From Jeongeupia sp. HS-3 (GTDB lineage: Bacteria; Pseudomonadota; Gammaproteobacteria; Burkholderiales; Chitinibacteraceae): a DNA stretch of 64,000 nt. Shown here piece after piece: positions 35,412 through 43,889 of the stretch. The notes under the pieces are model-generated. The model searched no databases. It worked only from the letters and a program-made list of their open reading frames with translations, and was not told the origin of the DNA. Made by a program: the position numbers and the translations under genes. The stretch lies in NCBI RefSeq assembly GCF_015140455.1, contig NZ_AP024094.1, forward strand, positions 3,286,001 to 3,350,000, written 5' to 3'. Within the stretch, counting starts at the first letter, position 1, and each line of letters opens with the position of its first letter.

Positions 35412-37090
35412 GCGCTGACCTCGTCAAAGAGGATTTTGCCGCTCGAATGCGCGCCGGCGTCCGAGCTGTAGGCGAACGACAAGGCCTTTTTGGCTTGGTC
35501 CCAGCTCAAGACGAGGACCACGTCCATGCCCGGCTGGATGATGCGCTGGAACTTGAGCGTGCGCATGCCGGCAAAATCGCCGTGTATGCCTAGCCGCTCG
35601 CGGCCGTAGTGCACCGCCCAGTCGATCTGGGTGACGCCGGGCAGCACCGGCGTCTGGTCGAAATGACCGTCGAAATGGATCAGGCTGGCGGCGATGTGCA
35701 GCGTCAGCGTCAGTGCATCGACGGCCGGGGTTTCGGCGACGATGTGGGCAAAGCGCGGGCGCGGCGCGGCGAACAGCGCCGCCAGCAGCGCTTCGGGCGT
35801 TTTGCCCATGCCGTTGTGCGGCAGCTCGGCGACGTAACGCCAGCGCCGCGGCAGGCCGATGCGCTCTATGTCGTTTTCGAGTGCCGCGCGCAAGCGACGA
35901 TCAAGCGCCGCCTTGCCGTCGCGTGCCAGCACATCGCGGCCGGCCTCGCTCAGCACCACGACGGCGCCGATTTCGTCGCGCTGGCCCGATAACAGCAGCG
36001 CGCGCGCGACGGCGACGTCCGCGCAAGCGCCCAGCAGCGTCTCGATCCGCGTCAACGACACGCGCTTTTCCTCGACCTTGACGATGCGATCGACCCGGCC
36101 GAGCAGGGTGAGCTTGCCGTCAAGAATCGCGGCGCGATCGCTGGTCGGATACCAGCCGGGTTCGGCCAGATAATTCGATGCGACCCGCAATGCGCCATCG
36201 TCACCGACTTCCAGGCGCACACCGGGCTGCGGCGTCCACGCTTCGAACGGATCGTGGCGATGGGCGATGCCACCGGTTTCGGAGCTGCCGTAGACCTCGG
36301 TGATGGCGCAGCCGAGCAGCGTGCGGCTGGCGAGATTGGCGTCCGGTGGCAGCGGGCCGCCGGAGGAGAACACCGCGTCGAAACGCGCGGCAATCGTGCC
36401 GCGGTCGGGCACGGTCGGCAGGCGCTTGAGAATGGCCGGGCTGGCGATCAGCGTCAGCGCTTCGCCGGCAGGCAGCGACCACAGCGATTCGGGATAGGCG
36501 AGCGTGTCGGCGTCGAAGGCACGACCGGCGGCCAGCGGCCACAGCACGCGGAACAGCAGGCCGTACAGGTGCTGGTGCGGCACGGTGGCGACGATGCGCG
36601 AACCGGCCGGTATGCCGGCGCCGAAAGCGGCTTCGAGTGCCTCGGCCTCGTTGCGCAGCTGGGCGATGGTCTTGCTTATTTCGGCAGGCAGCCCGGTCGA
36701 CCCGGAGGTGAAGACCGATAGCGATGGCGACAGCGAGCCGGCCGGATGCATCATTCCGGCGGTGGCGGTCCATGCATTCAGCGCGGCGTCGTCGACATCG
36801 CCGACCCACGGCATGGCGAGTGCGGCGCGTGTCGCCGGCAGCGCATCGCCGGGAACGACGACGGCGAGGCCGGCGCGCCATGCGGCGATCAGCCAGACGG
36901 CAAAGCGGTAGCTGTCGGTCTCGAACAGCGCGATGCGCGGCGCGGCCAGCGTGGCCAGCACCTGCTGTGCACCGTTGAGGTCGGCATCAAAAGTGTCGCG
37001 TGAAATGGCGGCATTGCCGCGCCAGGCGACGATGGCATGGTCGGCCAGCGGCCATGGATCAAGCATGACGGTGTCCGTTGCGGTGGGCAT
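35408..37090 (-). CDS. AMP-ligase fused to a hotdog dehydratase (ApeH-ApeI-like)
   Basis: This is a two-domain protein of 560 residues. Residues 1 to about 445 are an ANL-family acyl-activating domain: P-loop SVFTSGSTGLPAEISK, VYGSSETGGIAHR, LLGRVDRIVKVEEKRV, and the C-terminal Lys in NGMGKTPEALL. It would activate the aryl starter acid and load it on an ACP. From about 445 a hotdog domain follows, with the FabA/FabZ-type HFDGHFDQTPVLPGVTQI motif, including the catalytic-position His. This is the second dehydratase partner. ATG 37090 and ATG 37066 are both possible starts; neither has a clear ribosome site. Confidence 0.88.
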   Translation of the reverse strand: MPTATDTVMLDPWPLADHAIVAWRGNAAISRDTFDADLNGAQQVLATLAAPRIALFETDSYRFAVWLIAAWRAGLAVVVPGDALPATRAALAMPWVGDVDDAALNAWTATAGMMHPAGSLSPSLSVFTSGSTGLPAEISKTIAQLRNEAEALEAAFGAGIPAGSRIVATVPHQHLYGLLFRVLWPLAAGRAFDADTLAYPESLWSLPAGEALTLIASPAILKRLPTVPDRGTIAARFDAVFSSGGPLPPDANLASRTLLGCAITEVYGSSETGGIAHRHDPFEAWTPQPGVRLEVGDDGALRVASNYLAEPGWYPTSDRAAILDGKLTLLGRVDRIVKVEEKRVSLTRIETLLGACADVAVARALLLSGQRDEIGAVVVLSEAGRDVLARDGKAALDRRLRAALENDIERIGLPRRWRYVAELPHNGMGKTPEALLAALFAAPRPRFAHIVAETPAVDALTLTLHIAASLIHFDGHFDQTPVLPGVTQIDWAVHYGRERLGIHGDFAGMRTLKFQRIIQPGMDVVLVLSWDQAKKALSFAYSSDAGAHSSGKILFDEVSA

Positions 37091-37628
37091 TGCGGCGCAT
37101 GACGAGTCGCCGCACCAGATACTCGCTAGCGCCGAGCGTGCCGATCAGCACATAGGCGATCAGGCCGTTGTACAGCGCCCAGACCGTTTCGGCCTGCGTC
37201 GTCGTCCACAGCGCAATGCCGCCGTTGAGCGCAAAAAAACCGGCCCAGACGATGGTGACCTTGCGGGTGTAGGCGACGCCCTCGGGTGGCAGATCGGGCG
37301 TGGTGAGTCGTGCCAGCCGTTCGATCACCGGCGGTGGCCGGTACAGGCTGGCGGTGAAGATACAAAACAGCACCGCGTTGACGAGCACCGGGTAGAAGGT
37401 CAGCGGCAAGGCCGAGCGCGACAGCAGCGCGATCAGCCCCAAGAGCGCGGCGGCCAGCCCCAGCCAGCGGCCGGCCCGGGCTCCGGCCAGTCCAGAGCGG
37501 CTTGCGCCGGCAAGGGCCAGCGGCAACAGCAGCACGCCGGCGATCCAGAACGGCCAGCCCTGCCAGCGGCACAACCAGAAAAACAGTGGCAGAAGGATGC
37601 CGGCGGCCAGGCCGAGAGTCCGGTTCAT
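37059..37628 (-). CDS. Polytopic membrane protein of the APE cluster (COG4648-like)
   Basis: This 189-residue membrane protein has about five to six hydrophobic helices and ends in an Arg/His-rich tail. Proteins of this kind are regular members of APE clusters; the function is not known, but a part in lipid assembly or transport at the inner membrane is likely. It follows the second ACP by 11 bases and overlaps the AMP-ligase gene. Confidence 0.8.
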   Translation of the reverse strand: MNRTLGLAAGILLPLFFWLCRWQGWPFWIAGVLLLPLALAGASRSGLAGARAGRWLGLAAALLGLIALLSRSALPLTFYPVLVNAVLFCIFTASLYRPPPVIERLARLTTPDLPPEGVAYTRKVTIVWAGFFALNGGIALWTTTQAETVWALYNGLIAYVLIGTLGASEYLVRRLVMRRNAHRNGHRHA

Positions 37629-37639
37629 GCGTTGCCGGT

Positions 37640-37882
37640 TTACTGCAACAGCGCGTGCACGGCGTCGACGACGTCGCCGACGGTGCGCACGCTCTTGAAT
37701 GCGTCGGGTTGCATCCGTTTGCCGGTGTGTTTTTGCAGCTTCACTATCAGGTCGACGGCGTCGATGCTGTCGACATCGAGGTCTTCATACAGACGGGCGT
37801 CGAGCGAAATGCGCGTGGCGTCGATCTCGAAGCTGTCTTCGAGCGTTTTGGCGATCCAGTCGTAGATATCCTGCTTTTGCAT
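37640..37882 (-). CDS. Acyl carrier protein of the APE cluster (second)
   Basis: This is an 80-residue ACP. The phosphopantetheine Ser is in DLDVDSIDAVDL (about residue 40). It holds the growing chain as a thioester. It differs strongly from the ACP just upstream, which fits the two-ACP layout of APE systems. No phosphopantetheinyl transferase is in the cluster, so a housekeeping one must modify it. Confidence 0.92.
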   Translation of the reverse strand: MQKQDIYDWIAKTLEDSFEIDATRISLDARLYEDLDVDSIDAVDLIVKLQKHTGKRMQPDAFKSVRTVGDVVDAVHALLQ

Positions 37883-37887
37883 ATGGC

Positions 37888-38148
37888 TTACCTGCTGCGG
37901 TTGGCCGCAACGAAGGCGGCGAGGCTCGCAACCGAGCCGAAGTGTTTGCGGGTTTCGTCCGATTCGGCCGACAGCGACAGGCCGTAACGCTTTTGCAGCG
38001 CAACACCCAGCTCCAGCGCGTCGATCGAATCGAGGCCCAGGCCATCGACGAACAGCGGCGCATCGCTATCGATGTCGCCGGGGGTGAGGTCTTCGAGGTT
38101 GAGGCTCTCGATAATGAGTGCCTTGATTTCAATAATCAGATCGGACAT
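37888..38148 (-). CDS. Acyl carrier protein of the APE cluster (first)
   Basis: This is an 86-residue ACP with the modification Ser in GLGLDSIDALEL (about residue 41). It is 6 bases after the PlsC-like acyltransferase gene and 5 bases before the second ACP. One of the two ACPs probably takes the aryl starter and the other serves elongation, but which does which cannot be told from sequence. Confidence 0.92.
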   Translation of the reverse strand: MSDLIIEIKALIIESLNLEDLTPGDIDSDAPLFVDGLGLDSIDALELGVALQKRYGLSLSAESDETRKHFGSVASLAAFVAANRSR

Positions 38149-38154
38149 GTAGAA

Positions 38155-38898
38155 CTATCTCTGTGAGAAAAACTGCGCCAGCCAGTCGGTCAGCCGGCGC
38201 GCGGCAAGTGCCGGCTCGTCGCTGAACAGCCGTTCCGGGTGAATATCGTCGAGCACCGTGAGGGTGAAGTGCGGCTTGCGTTGCGGCACACGGTACCATT
38301 TGCTGCCCTTGGTCAGCATGGGCTCGGAGACCGCGATGATAACCGGCGTGATCGGTAGCGGCCCGCGCACGGCGATGTTGGCCGCGCCGCGCTGCAGCTT
38401 CAAAGGCTGGCCGGGCACACTACGGGTTCCCTCGGGGAAAACAATCAGATTATTGCCCGCCGTGACCGATGCGATGCAGTCGTCGATCAGCGCCGGGCCA
38501 TTGGCATTGCTGATGAAGCCGGCAAAACGCACCGGTCCGTAGGTGAAGGGGTTCCGCCACAGCGCGGATTTCACCACGCAATCGGGGCGGCGGATCAGCG
38601 ACATCAGGATCACCACGTCGATCAGCGACGGGTGGTTGGCGAGCACGAACAGGCCAAAGCGTTGCAGCTTCTCGGCGCCGCGCACTTCGTAACTGATGAC
38701 GCCAACGCAGGCCATCAGAGCGACAAAGAAACGGAATCCCCAGTGAATCGCACCCTTGGCGCAGTGCAGCCGGCGCGTTCTGCCCGGCACCAGCTGCAAC
38801 AGCGGCAGCAGCAGGCAGAGGATGACGATGCCGCCAAGGCCGAACACGGCGAAGCAGAACCCGGTGGCGGCAATCCGCCAGAGTCGGTTCAAATCCAT
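38155..38898 (-). CDS. PlsC-like lysophospholipid acyltransferase of the APE cluster
   Basis: This is an acyltransferase of 247 residues with an N-terminal transmembrane segment, the catalytic HxxxxD in VLANHPSLIDVVI, and the acceptor-binding VFPEGTRS motif. It is a second, unrelated acyltransferase in the cluster besides the LpxL-like one, so the final product is probably a lipid with both an ordinary acyl and an aryl polyene chain. ATG 38898 shares one base with the upstream stop (TGATG); the longer open frame to 39132 is a shadow. Confidence 0.9.
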   Translation of the reverse strand: MDLNRLWRIAATGFCFAVFGLGGIVILCLLLPLLQLVPGRTRRLHCAKGAIHWGFRFFVALMACVGVISYEVRGAEKLQRFGLFVLANHPSLIDVVILMSLIRRPDCVVKSALWRNPFTYGPVRFAGFISNANGPALIDDCIASVTAGNNLIVFPEGTRSVPGQPLKLQRGAANIAVRGPLPITPVIIAVSEPMLTKGSKWYRVPQRKPHFTLTVLDDIHPERLFSDEPALAARRLTDWLAQFFSQR

Positions 38899-39596
38899 CA
38901 GGCCGCGCCACGGGCGAGCCGCCAGCCGCCGCGAGCACCGAGTGCCAGCGTGGGCGCGTCGTTCAGCAGAAAGCGCAGCAGATCGAGCGGCGTGGCGTCG
39001 TCGCCACCGGCGTGGCCCGATTCGAGCGTGTAATCGTCGCCAGCGACCAGATCGAGCGCGATGGCGAACGGCGCTTCGGGCGCGTCGCCGTAGGGACGGT
39101 AAAGCGCCGGCAGCGGTTCGTCGCTGAAGCACAGCAGCACCGCCGCCGCGCCATCGGCGAGCTGGCCACAGGCTTCGATCAGCCCGGCCAGCGCGGTTTC
39201 GCGCCCGGCGGCCAGCGCCGTGACCGTCGCGTTCGTCTTGGTGGCGATGGTGAACAGCCCGGCGGTGGCGTTATGCACCGCCATGCTGAAGGCCTGCGGC
39301 GACACGGTGCCTTCCTGAGCCAGCGCCTGCAGCAGCGGCACGGTACGCGTGGCCTCGCCGTGACGGCTGGCGTGAATCAGCGGCTGGCTGTGATAGCCGA
39401 TCTCGGCCGCGTACAGCGTTTCCAGCGCCATCTTGCCGAGGCGGTCGGCCCGGCGGCGCAGCATCGCCGGCATCGCCGCGACCTTGGGGGCCTCGTCGCC
39501 ATGCGGCAGCGCACCGGCCAAGGCCCAGCCGAGCCAGGCTTCCCGCGTGTCCAGACCCGGCGCCCACGCTGACCACTGCCGCAGGCTGAAGTGCAT
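38898..39596 (-). CDS. Aryl polyene chain-length factor (inactive KS partner, ApeC-like)
   Basis: This ketosynthase-like protein, about 232 residues from ATG 39596, belongs to the short 'beta-ketoacyl synthase chain length factor' family that lacks the catalytic Cys-His-His set. The region SMAVHNATAGLFTIATKTN stands where the active site would be. It is expected to pair with the KS encoded at 23396-24631 and set the number of double bonds. The reading frame is open to 39650 (TTG), with ATGs at 39620 and 39596; 39596 gives the usual N-terminus (HFSLRQWSAWAPG). It is the first gene of the APE operon. Confidence 0.82.
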   Translation of the reverse strand: MHFSLRQWSAWAPGLDTREAWLGWALAGALPHGDEAPKVAAMPAMLRRRADRLGKMALETLYAAEIGYHSQPLIHASRHGEATRTVPLLQALAQEGTVSPQAFSMAVHNATAGLFTIATKTNATVTALAAGRETALAGLIEACGQLADGAAAVLLCFSDEPLPALYRPYGDAPEAPFAIALDLVAGDDYTLESGHAGGDDATPLDLLRFLLNDAPTLALGARGGWRLARGAA

Positions 39597-39701
39597 GAGT
39601 GGGGAAGGGGCGGCTGGCATGGCGGTTGTAAGTAAAGGCAAAGAATTCAATGGTATCGCGTCGTACTAGGGTGCTTCAATTCGTTGAGAAGGCCGGAAAG
39701 C

Positions 39702-40922
39702 CTAGGCGGCTGCTTTCATCGGGCTGTCTTTTGCTTCGATCAGCGAGAGCCATGGCGATGTCATGACCGTGGTCACGATCGCCATCAGCAACATCGCCGA
39801 AAAATATGGCTCGGCAATCAGCCCGAGCTGGCGTCCCAGATTGAGCACGACCAGTTCCATCATGCCGCGGGTGTTCATCAGGACGCCCAGCGTCAGCGCC
39901 TCGCGCCGCGGCATTCGTGTCAGCGCGCCGGCCAACAGGCAACCGCCGACCTTGCCGATCACCGCCACCAGCGTCATCAACGCGGCCAGCCACCACAGCC
40001 CGCCTGCCAGCAGCGGGCCGAGGTCGGTCGAAAGCCCGATCGCGGCAAAGAAGCACGGCAGCAGCCAGCGGCACGCCGGGCTCAGCCATTGTTGCAATTT
40101 AACAACGATGCGCGGATCGCGCGGCAGCAGCAGACCGACGGCAAAGGCGCCGAGCAGCGCGTGCAAGCCCAGCCAGGCGCTCGCCGCGGCCGATGCGGCG
40201 ACGTAGAGCGCGAGTTCGAGCGCGGCGCGGCGGCTGCGTCCTTCAGCCAGCGCACGGCCGATGACGCCAAGGCGTTGCCGCACCGGCCCGGCCAAGGCAA
40301 GCACGTAGCCGACGGCGACGCCGAGCTGCAGCAGGCCGAGCGGATCGTGTTGCGGCATCCACGCGAGCACCAGGGCGGCGAGCAGCGCCCAGCTCAGCGC
40401 ATCGGTCAGCACCGCGCACGCCAGTGCCTGCGCGCCGATCGCCGTATCGCCCAGCCCGCGCTCGGCAACGATGCGCGCCAGCACCGGCAGCGCGGTCATG
40501 CCGCTGGCGAGCGCGATAAAGGCCAGCGGCATGGCCGGCAGCGGCGCACCGAGTCGCTGCGAGGCATACCACGCCGCCAGCGCGCCGAGCGCCATCGGCA
40601 GCGCGAGGCCGAGCTTGGTCGCCAGCAGCACGGCGCGTGGACGCTGGCGCACGCTGCCCAGGTCGAACTCGGCACCGAGCAGGAACAGAAACAGCACCGC
40701 GCCGAGATCGCCGGCCTTGGCGATCGGCTTGATCGTCTCGGCGGTGAAAACAAGTTCGCCCAGACTGGGGAACCAGCCGGTCAGCAGCGTCGGGCCGAAC
40801 AGCAGGCCGGCACCGATTTCGCCGATGACCGCGGGCTGGCCGCAGCGGCGCGCAAGGGCGCCGCCGACGCGGGTGGCGAGCAGCACCAGGATCAGGGCGG
40901 CGAACAGGGAAATCAGGGGCAT
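39702..40922 (-). CDS. CPA2-type cation:proton antiporter
   Basis: This is a membrane protein of 406 residues with about 12 helices and the Na+/H+ exchanger domain of the KefB/CPA2 type (GQPAVIGEIGAGLLFGP, FLFLLGAEFDL, NTRGMMELVVLNLG). It has no C-terminal TrkA-N domain, so it is not a full glutathione-gated Kef channel. ATG 40922 fits the family start; the frame to 41036 is open by chance. It is on the same strand as the APE operon but separated by about 100 bases, so probably independent. Confidence 0.88.
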   Translation of the reverse strand: MPLISLFAALILVLLATRVGGALARRCGQPAVIGEIGAGLLFGPTLLTGWFPSLGELVFTAETIKPIAKAGDLGAVLFLFLLGAEFDLGSVRQRPRAVLLATKLGLALPMALGALAAWYASQRLGAPLPAMPLAFIALASGMTALPVLARIVAERGLGDTAIGAQALACAVLTDALSWALLAALVLAWMPQHDPLGLLQLGVAVGYVLALAGPVRQRLGVIGRALAEGRSRRAALELALYVAASAAASAWLGLHALLGAFAVGLLLPRDPRIVVKLQQWLSPACRWLLPCFFAAIGLSTDLGPLLAGGLWWLAALMTLVAVIGKVGGCLLAGALTRMPRREALTLGVLMNTRGMMELVVLNLGRQLGLIAEPYFSAMLLMAIVTTVMTSPWLSLIEAKDSPMKAAA

Positions 40923-41057
40923 GGCGTGAACACACAAGGGAGTGGCGGCGATTCTATGCGATTTGCCGGCGATCGCCGCGCCGCGCGTGATGGGCACAGG
41001 GTAAAAAGTGACGTAGTGAATGTTGACTGTAATCAACTAACTTGCAGGGCCGGAGCG

Positions 41058-41077
41058 GATAATTCGGAATCATTCTC
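41058..41077 (+). promoter_or_regulatory. Fur-box-like site upstream of feoA
   Basis: GATAATTCGGAATCATTCTC lies 27 bases before the feoA ATG. The right half matches the Fur consensus AATCATTATC at 9 of 10 bases and the left half starts GATAAT, with one extra base between halves. Iron repression of feoAB by Fur is the expected control. Confidence 0.6.
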
Positions 41078-41103
41078 TTTTCTATTGAAGATCGAGGCTT
41101 GCC

Positions 41104-41376
41104 ATGACCCTCACTCTCTCGCAGTTACTGCCGCAGAATCCGGCCCGCGTGAACGTGGTCGGTACCACCGCCGAACTGACCCACCGCCTCGCCGCGCTCG
41201 GCTTGCGTCCCGGACGCGAGGTCGAAGTGATCCGTCGTGGCTGGTTGGGTGGCCCGCTGCAGCTGAAGGTCGGCGGTACCGAATTCATGCTGCGCCGCGC
41301 CGAAGCGGCCTTGATCGAGGTGAGCGAGTTGCACGTTGTGGCTGCGGTGCAGCCAAGCACCGAGCTTGCAGCATGA
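41104..41376 (+). CDS. feoA: Ferrous iron transport protein A
   Basis: This is a 90-residue SH3-like cytosolic protein of the Feo system (HRLAALGLRPGREVEVIRRG, GGTEFMLRRAEAALIEV). FeoA binds and modulates FeoB. Its stop overlaps the feoB ATG by 4 bases. No feoC follows. Confidence 0.93.
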   Translation: MTLTLSQLLPQNPARVNVVGTTAELTHRLAALGLRPGREVEVIRRGWLGGPLQLKVGGTEFMLRRAEAALIEVSELHVVAAVQPSTELAA

Positions 41377-43136
41377 AGCGCGTCGCTCTGGTCGGGATGC
41401 CCAATACCGGCAAATCCACGCTGTTCAACCGCATCACCGGCGGCAATGCCCGCGTTGCCAACTGGCCGGGGCTGACGGTCGAGCTGGCCAGCCATCGGGT
41501 GCTGTTGGGCGGCAATATGGTGCAGTTGGTCGATTTGCCGGGGATTTACGACCTGACCGGTGGCGCCGAGGATGAACAGGTCGCGCAGCGTTTCCTCGCC
41601 GACACCGAGCTCGACGCGGTGCTGCTGGTGCTGAACGCCACCCAGCTCGACCGGCAACTGGCCTTGGCGCTGCAACTGAAATCGGTCGGCGCGAAGCTGA
41701 TCGTCGCGCTGAACATGGCCGACGAGGCCAAGCGCGGCGGTTTCGATATCGATACCGACGCGCTGGCCGAGGTGCTCGGCAGTCCGGTACTGAAAATCAG
41801 TGCCAAATACGGTCACGGCATCGACGGTCTCAAGGCGCTGCTTGCCTCTAGCCTCAAGGGCGAGGTGTCCCGGCTCGATTTCGCCCGCCTCAGGCCGGCC
41901 GATGCCAGCCGCGACGCCGAAGCCGCGCTGTACGAGCGTGCGGTGCACCGGCCGCCGACCCTGCCGCCGGGGCCGACGCAAAAGCTCGACGGCTGGCTGC
42001 TGCATCCGCTCGCCGGGCTGCCATTGTTCGTGATCATGATGGCGCTACTGTTCCAGCTGACCTACGCGATCGGCACGCCGCTGCAGGACGGCAGCGAGGC
42101 GCTGCTCGGCAGCGTCAGGGACGCCTGGCTGGTGCCGCTGACCAGTGGGCTGCCCGACTTCCTGTCCGGACTGATCCTCAGCGGGATCTGGGACGGCGTG
42201 ACCACGGTGCTGACGTTCGCGCCGCTGATTTTCGTGTTCTTCTGCCTGATGGCGGTGATCGAGGACTCGGGCTACTTCGCCCGCGCGGCGTTCATGATGG
42301 ACGGCATCATGGCGCGCGTCGGCCTCGATGGCCGCGGCTTCGTGATGCTGATGATGGGCTTCGGCTGCAATGTGCCGGCACTGATGGGCACGCGGGTGAT
42401 CCGCGACCACAAGGCGCGGCTGCTGACGATGCTGACGATTCCGTTCTCGCTGTGCTCGGCGCGGCTGCAGATCTTCCTGTTCTTCGCCGGCGCGCTGTTC
42501 GGCCCGCGCCTGGCGCCGTGGGTGCTGCTGTCGCTGTATTTCGCCAGCATTTTCATCGCGCTCGGCACCGCCTTGCTGTTCCGCAAATACTTCCCCTCGC
42601 GCGAGCCGTTTGCGCTCGAGCTGCCGCCTTACCGGCTGCCGGTGTTCAAGCACATCGTGTTCCGCGGCTGGAACGAGTGCAAATCCTTCCTCAAGCTCGC
42701 GACGACGATGATCGTGATCGGCGTGGTTGCCGTGTGGCTGCTGACCAATTACCCGAACCCGCAGCACAGCTACGCGGCGGTGATCGCCGACTTCTTCCAG
42801 CCGCTGCTGTCGCCGATCGGCATCCAGGCCGAGTTGTCGATCGCGCTGCTGTTCGGCTTCGTCGCCAAGGAAGTCGTGCTCGGCGCGCTGGCGGTGATCG
42901 TCGGCGCCGACGGCGCGCAACTGGCGACGCATCTGGCGCAGACGCTCGACCCGGTGTCGGCGTACAGCTTCATGCTGTTCGCGCTGACCTATGTGCCTTG
43001 CGTCGCGACCATCGCGGCAATGAAAAAGGAATCCAGAAGCGCCGGCTTTACCGCGTTCTCGGTCGTCTGGTCGCTGCTGCTGGCGTGGACGCTGTCTTTC
43101 GTCTTTTATCAGGGCGCCCGGGCGCTGGGGTTCTGA
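41373..43136 (+). CDS. feoB: Ferrous iron transporter B
   Basis: FeoB is the Fe(II) uptake permease of the inner membrane. This one has 587 residues, shorter than the E. coli protein (about 770) and like other betaproteobacterial forms. The N-terminal G-domain has G1 GMPNTGKST at 8-16, G3 DLPGIYDL and G4 NMAD. The membrane domain has the gate motifs MMGFGCNVPALMGTR and FVAKEVVLG, with Cys in GCNVP and ALTYVPCVATIAA. ATG 41373 is set by the feoA overlap; the much longer open frame upstream is an artefact. Confidence 0.96.
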   Translation: MKRVALVGMPNTGKSTLFNRITGGNARVANWPGLTVELASHRVLLGGNMVQLVDLPGIYDLTGGAEDEQVAQRFLADTELDAVLLVLNATQLDRQLALALQLKSVGAKLIVALNMADEAKRGGFDIDTDALAEVLGSPVLKISAKYGHGIDGLKALLASSLKGEVSRLDFARLRPADASRDAEAALYERAVHRPPTLPPGPTQKLDGWLLHPLAGLPLFVIMMALLFQLTYAIGTPLQDGSEALLGSVRDAWLVPLTSGLPDFLSGLILSGIWDGVTTVLTFAPLIFVFFCLMAVIEDSGYFARAAFMMDGIMARVGLDGRGFVMLMMGFGCNVPALMGTRVIRDHKARLLTMLTIPFSLCSARLQIFLFFAGALFGPRLAPWVLLSLYFASIFIALGTALLFRKYFPSREPFALELPPYRLPVFKHIVFRGWNECKSFLKLATTMIVIGVVAVWLLTNYPNPQHSYAAVIADFFQPLLSPIGIQAELSIALLFGFVAKEVVLGALAVIVGADGAQLATHLAQTLDPVSAYSFMLFALTYVPCVATIAAMKKESRSAGFTAFSVVWSLLLAWTLSFVFYQGARALGF

Positions 43137-43145
43137 GCGGGCGCT

Positions 43146-43709
43146 TTAACCGGGCAGCGCTCGAACGCGTTGTGCCGAGAGCAGGCCGACGCCTAGCGCG
43201 AGTCCGAGTGCAACAAGGTAAAGACTGAGAAAACCGCCGGTACTCAGTTTGCCGGCCAAGGGCCGGGCGATGCCGAGGAAGGCGGCGAAGCCCCACGACG
43301 CCGCCGAGGTGCCGCCGATGCACGCCAGCGCCAGCCGCTGGTGGCGTTTGAGCATGGCGTGCTCTGGTGTTGCCGGCAATAGCCGCGGCAGCGCGTAGTG
43401 GTGCAGCGCCGCGCCGTTCAGCGTCAACACCATGACCACGACGAGCTTGCTGAGCAACTTGGGTCTGGCGACGAGCTCGCCTACGCCCGGCCAGTGGCCG
43501 AAGTCGAGCACGATGATGGCCAGGCCGGTCAGCCATAGCAGCGCCAGGGCGACCAGTACGACGCGGCTGGCCAGTTGCAGCAGCGCCCGATCGCCGACGC
43601 CGGTGCGCCGGCCCATGATCTTCAGGTCGGCGAGCACGGTGGCGCCGATCGCCACGCAGCAGGCGAGCAGGTGGGGGTAAAGCAGCAAAAGACGCAGGGT
43701 ATCGGTCAT
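43146..43709 (-). CDS. Conserved integral membrane protein
   Basis: This 187-residue protein has about five transmembrane helices and a His-containing first helix (LYPHLLACCVAIGATVLADL) that recalls CopD/DUF2214-type proteins. No catalytic motif is recognised. It converges with feoB, 9 bases from its stop, and is divergent from hemA. The function is unknown. Confidence 0.65.
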   Translation of the reverse strand: MTDTLRLLLLYPHLLACCVAIGATVLADLKIMGRRTGVGDRALLQLASRVVLVALALLWLTGLAIIVLDFGHWPGVGELVARPKLLSKLVVVMVLTLNGAALHHYALPRLLPATPEHAMLKRHQRLALACIGGTSAASWGFAAFLGIARPLAGKLSTGGFLSLYLVALGLALGVGLLSAQRVRALPG

Positions 43710-43848
43710 GGTTGCGGCGCAGGCTAAGTAGACCGGGTCGATGCTATGGCCATCGTCAGCGCCTGCCGCTGCGCCGCGACGGTTGGCGGTGCGCCGTTGT
43801 ATTTGGCAATGTTCCCGGCATGCAAGACGGGATCGTTGCTCGCGCGCT

Positions 43849-43854
43849 AAAATG
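43849..43854 (+). promoter_or_regulatory. -10 element of the hemA promoter
   Basis: TAAAAT lies about 35 bases before the hemA ATG in the 180-base gap between the divergent membrane-protein gene and hemA. No good -35 hexamer is seen at the usual distance, so the promoter may need an activator. Confidence 0.4.
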
Positions 43855-43889
43855 AACGGTTTGTTTCTGAATCATTTGCGCGCTTTGTA

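Noticed and set aside
39684-41372. A 1150-codon fusion of FeoB with a long N-terminal region
   Set aside because: The upstream part is antisense to the CPA2 antiporter and passes through feoA in another frame; the real feoB start is fixed by the feoA overlap at 41373.
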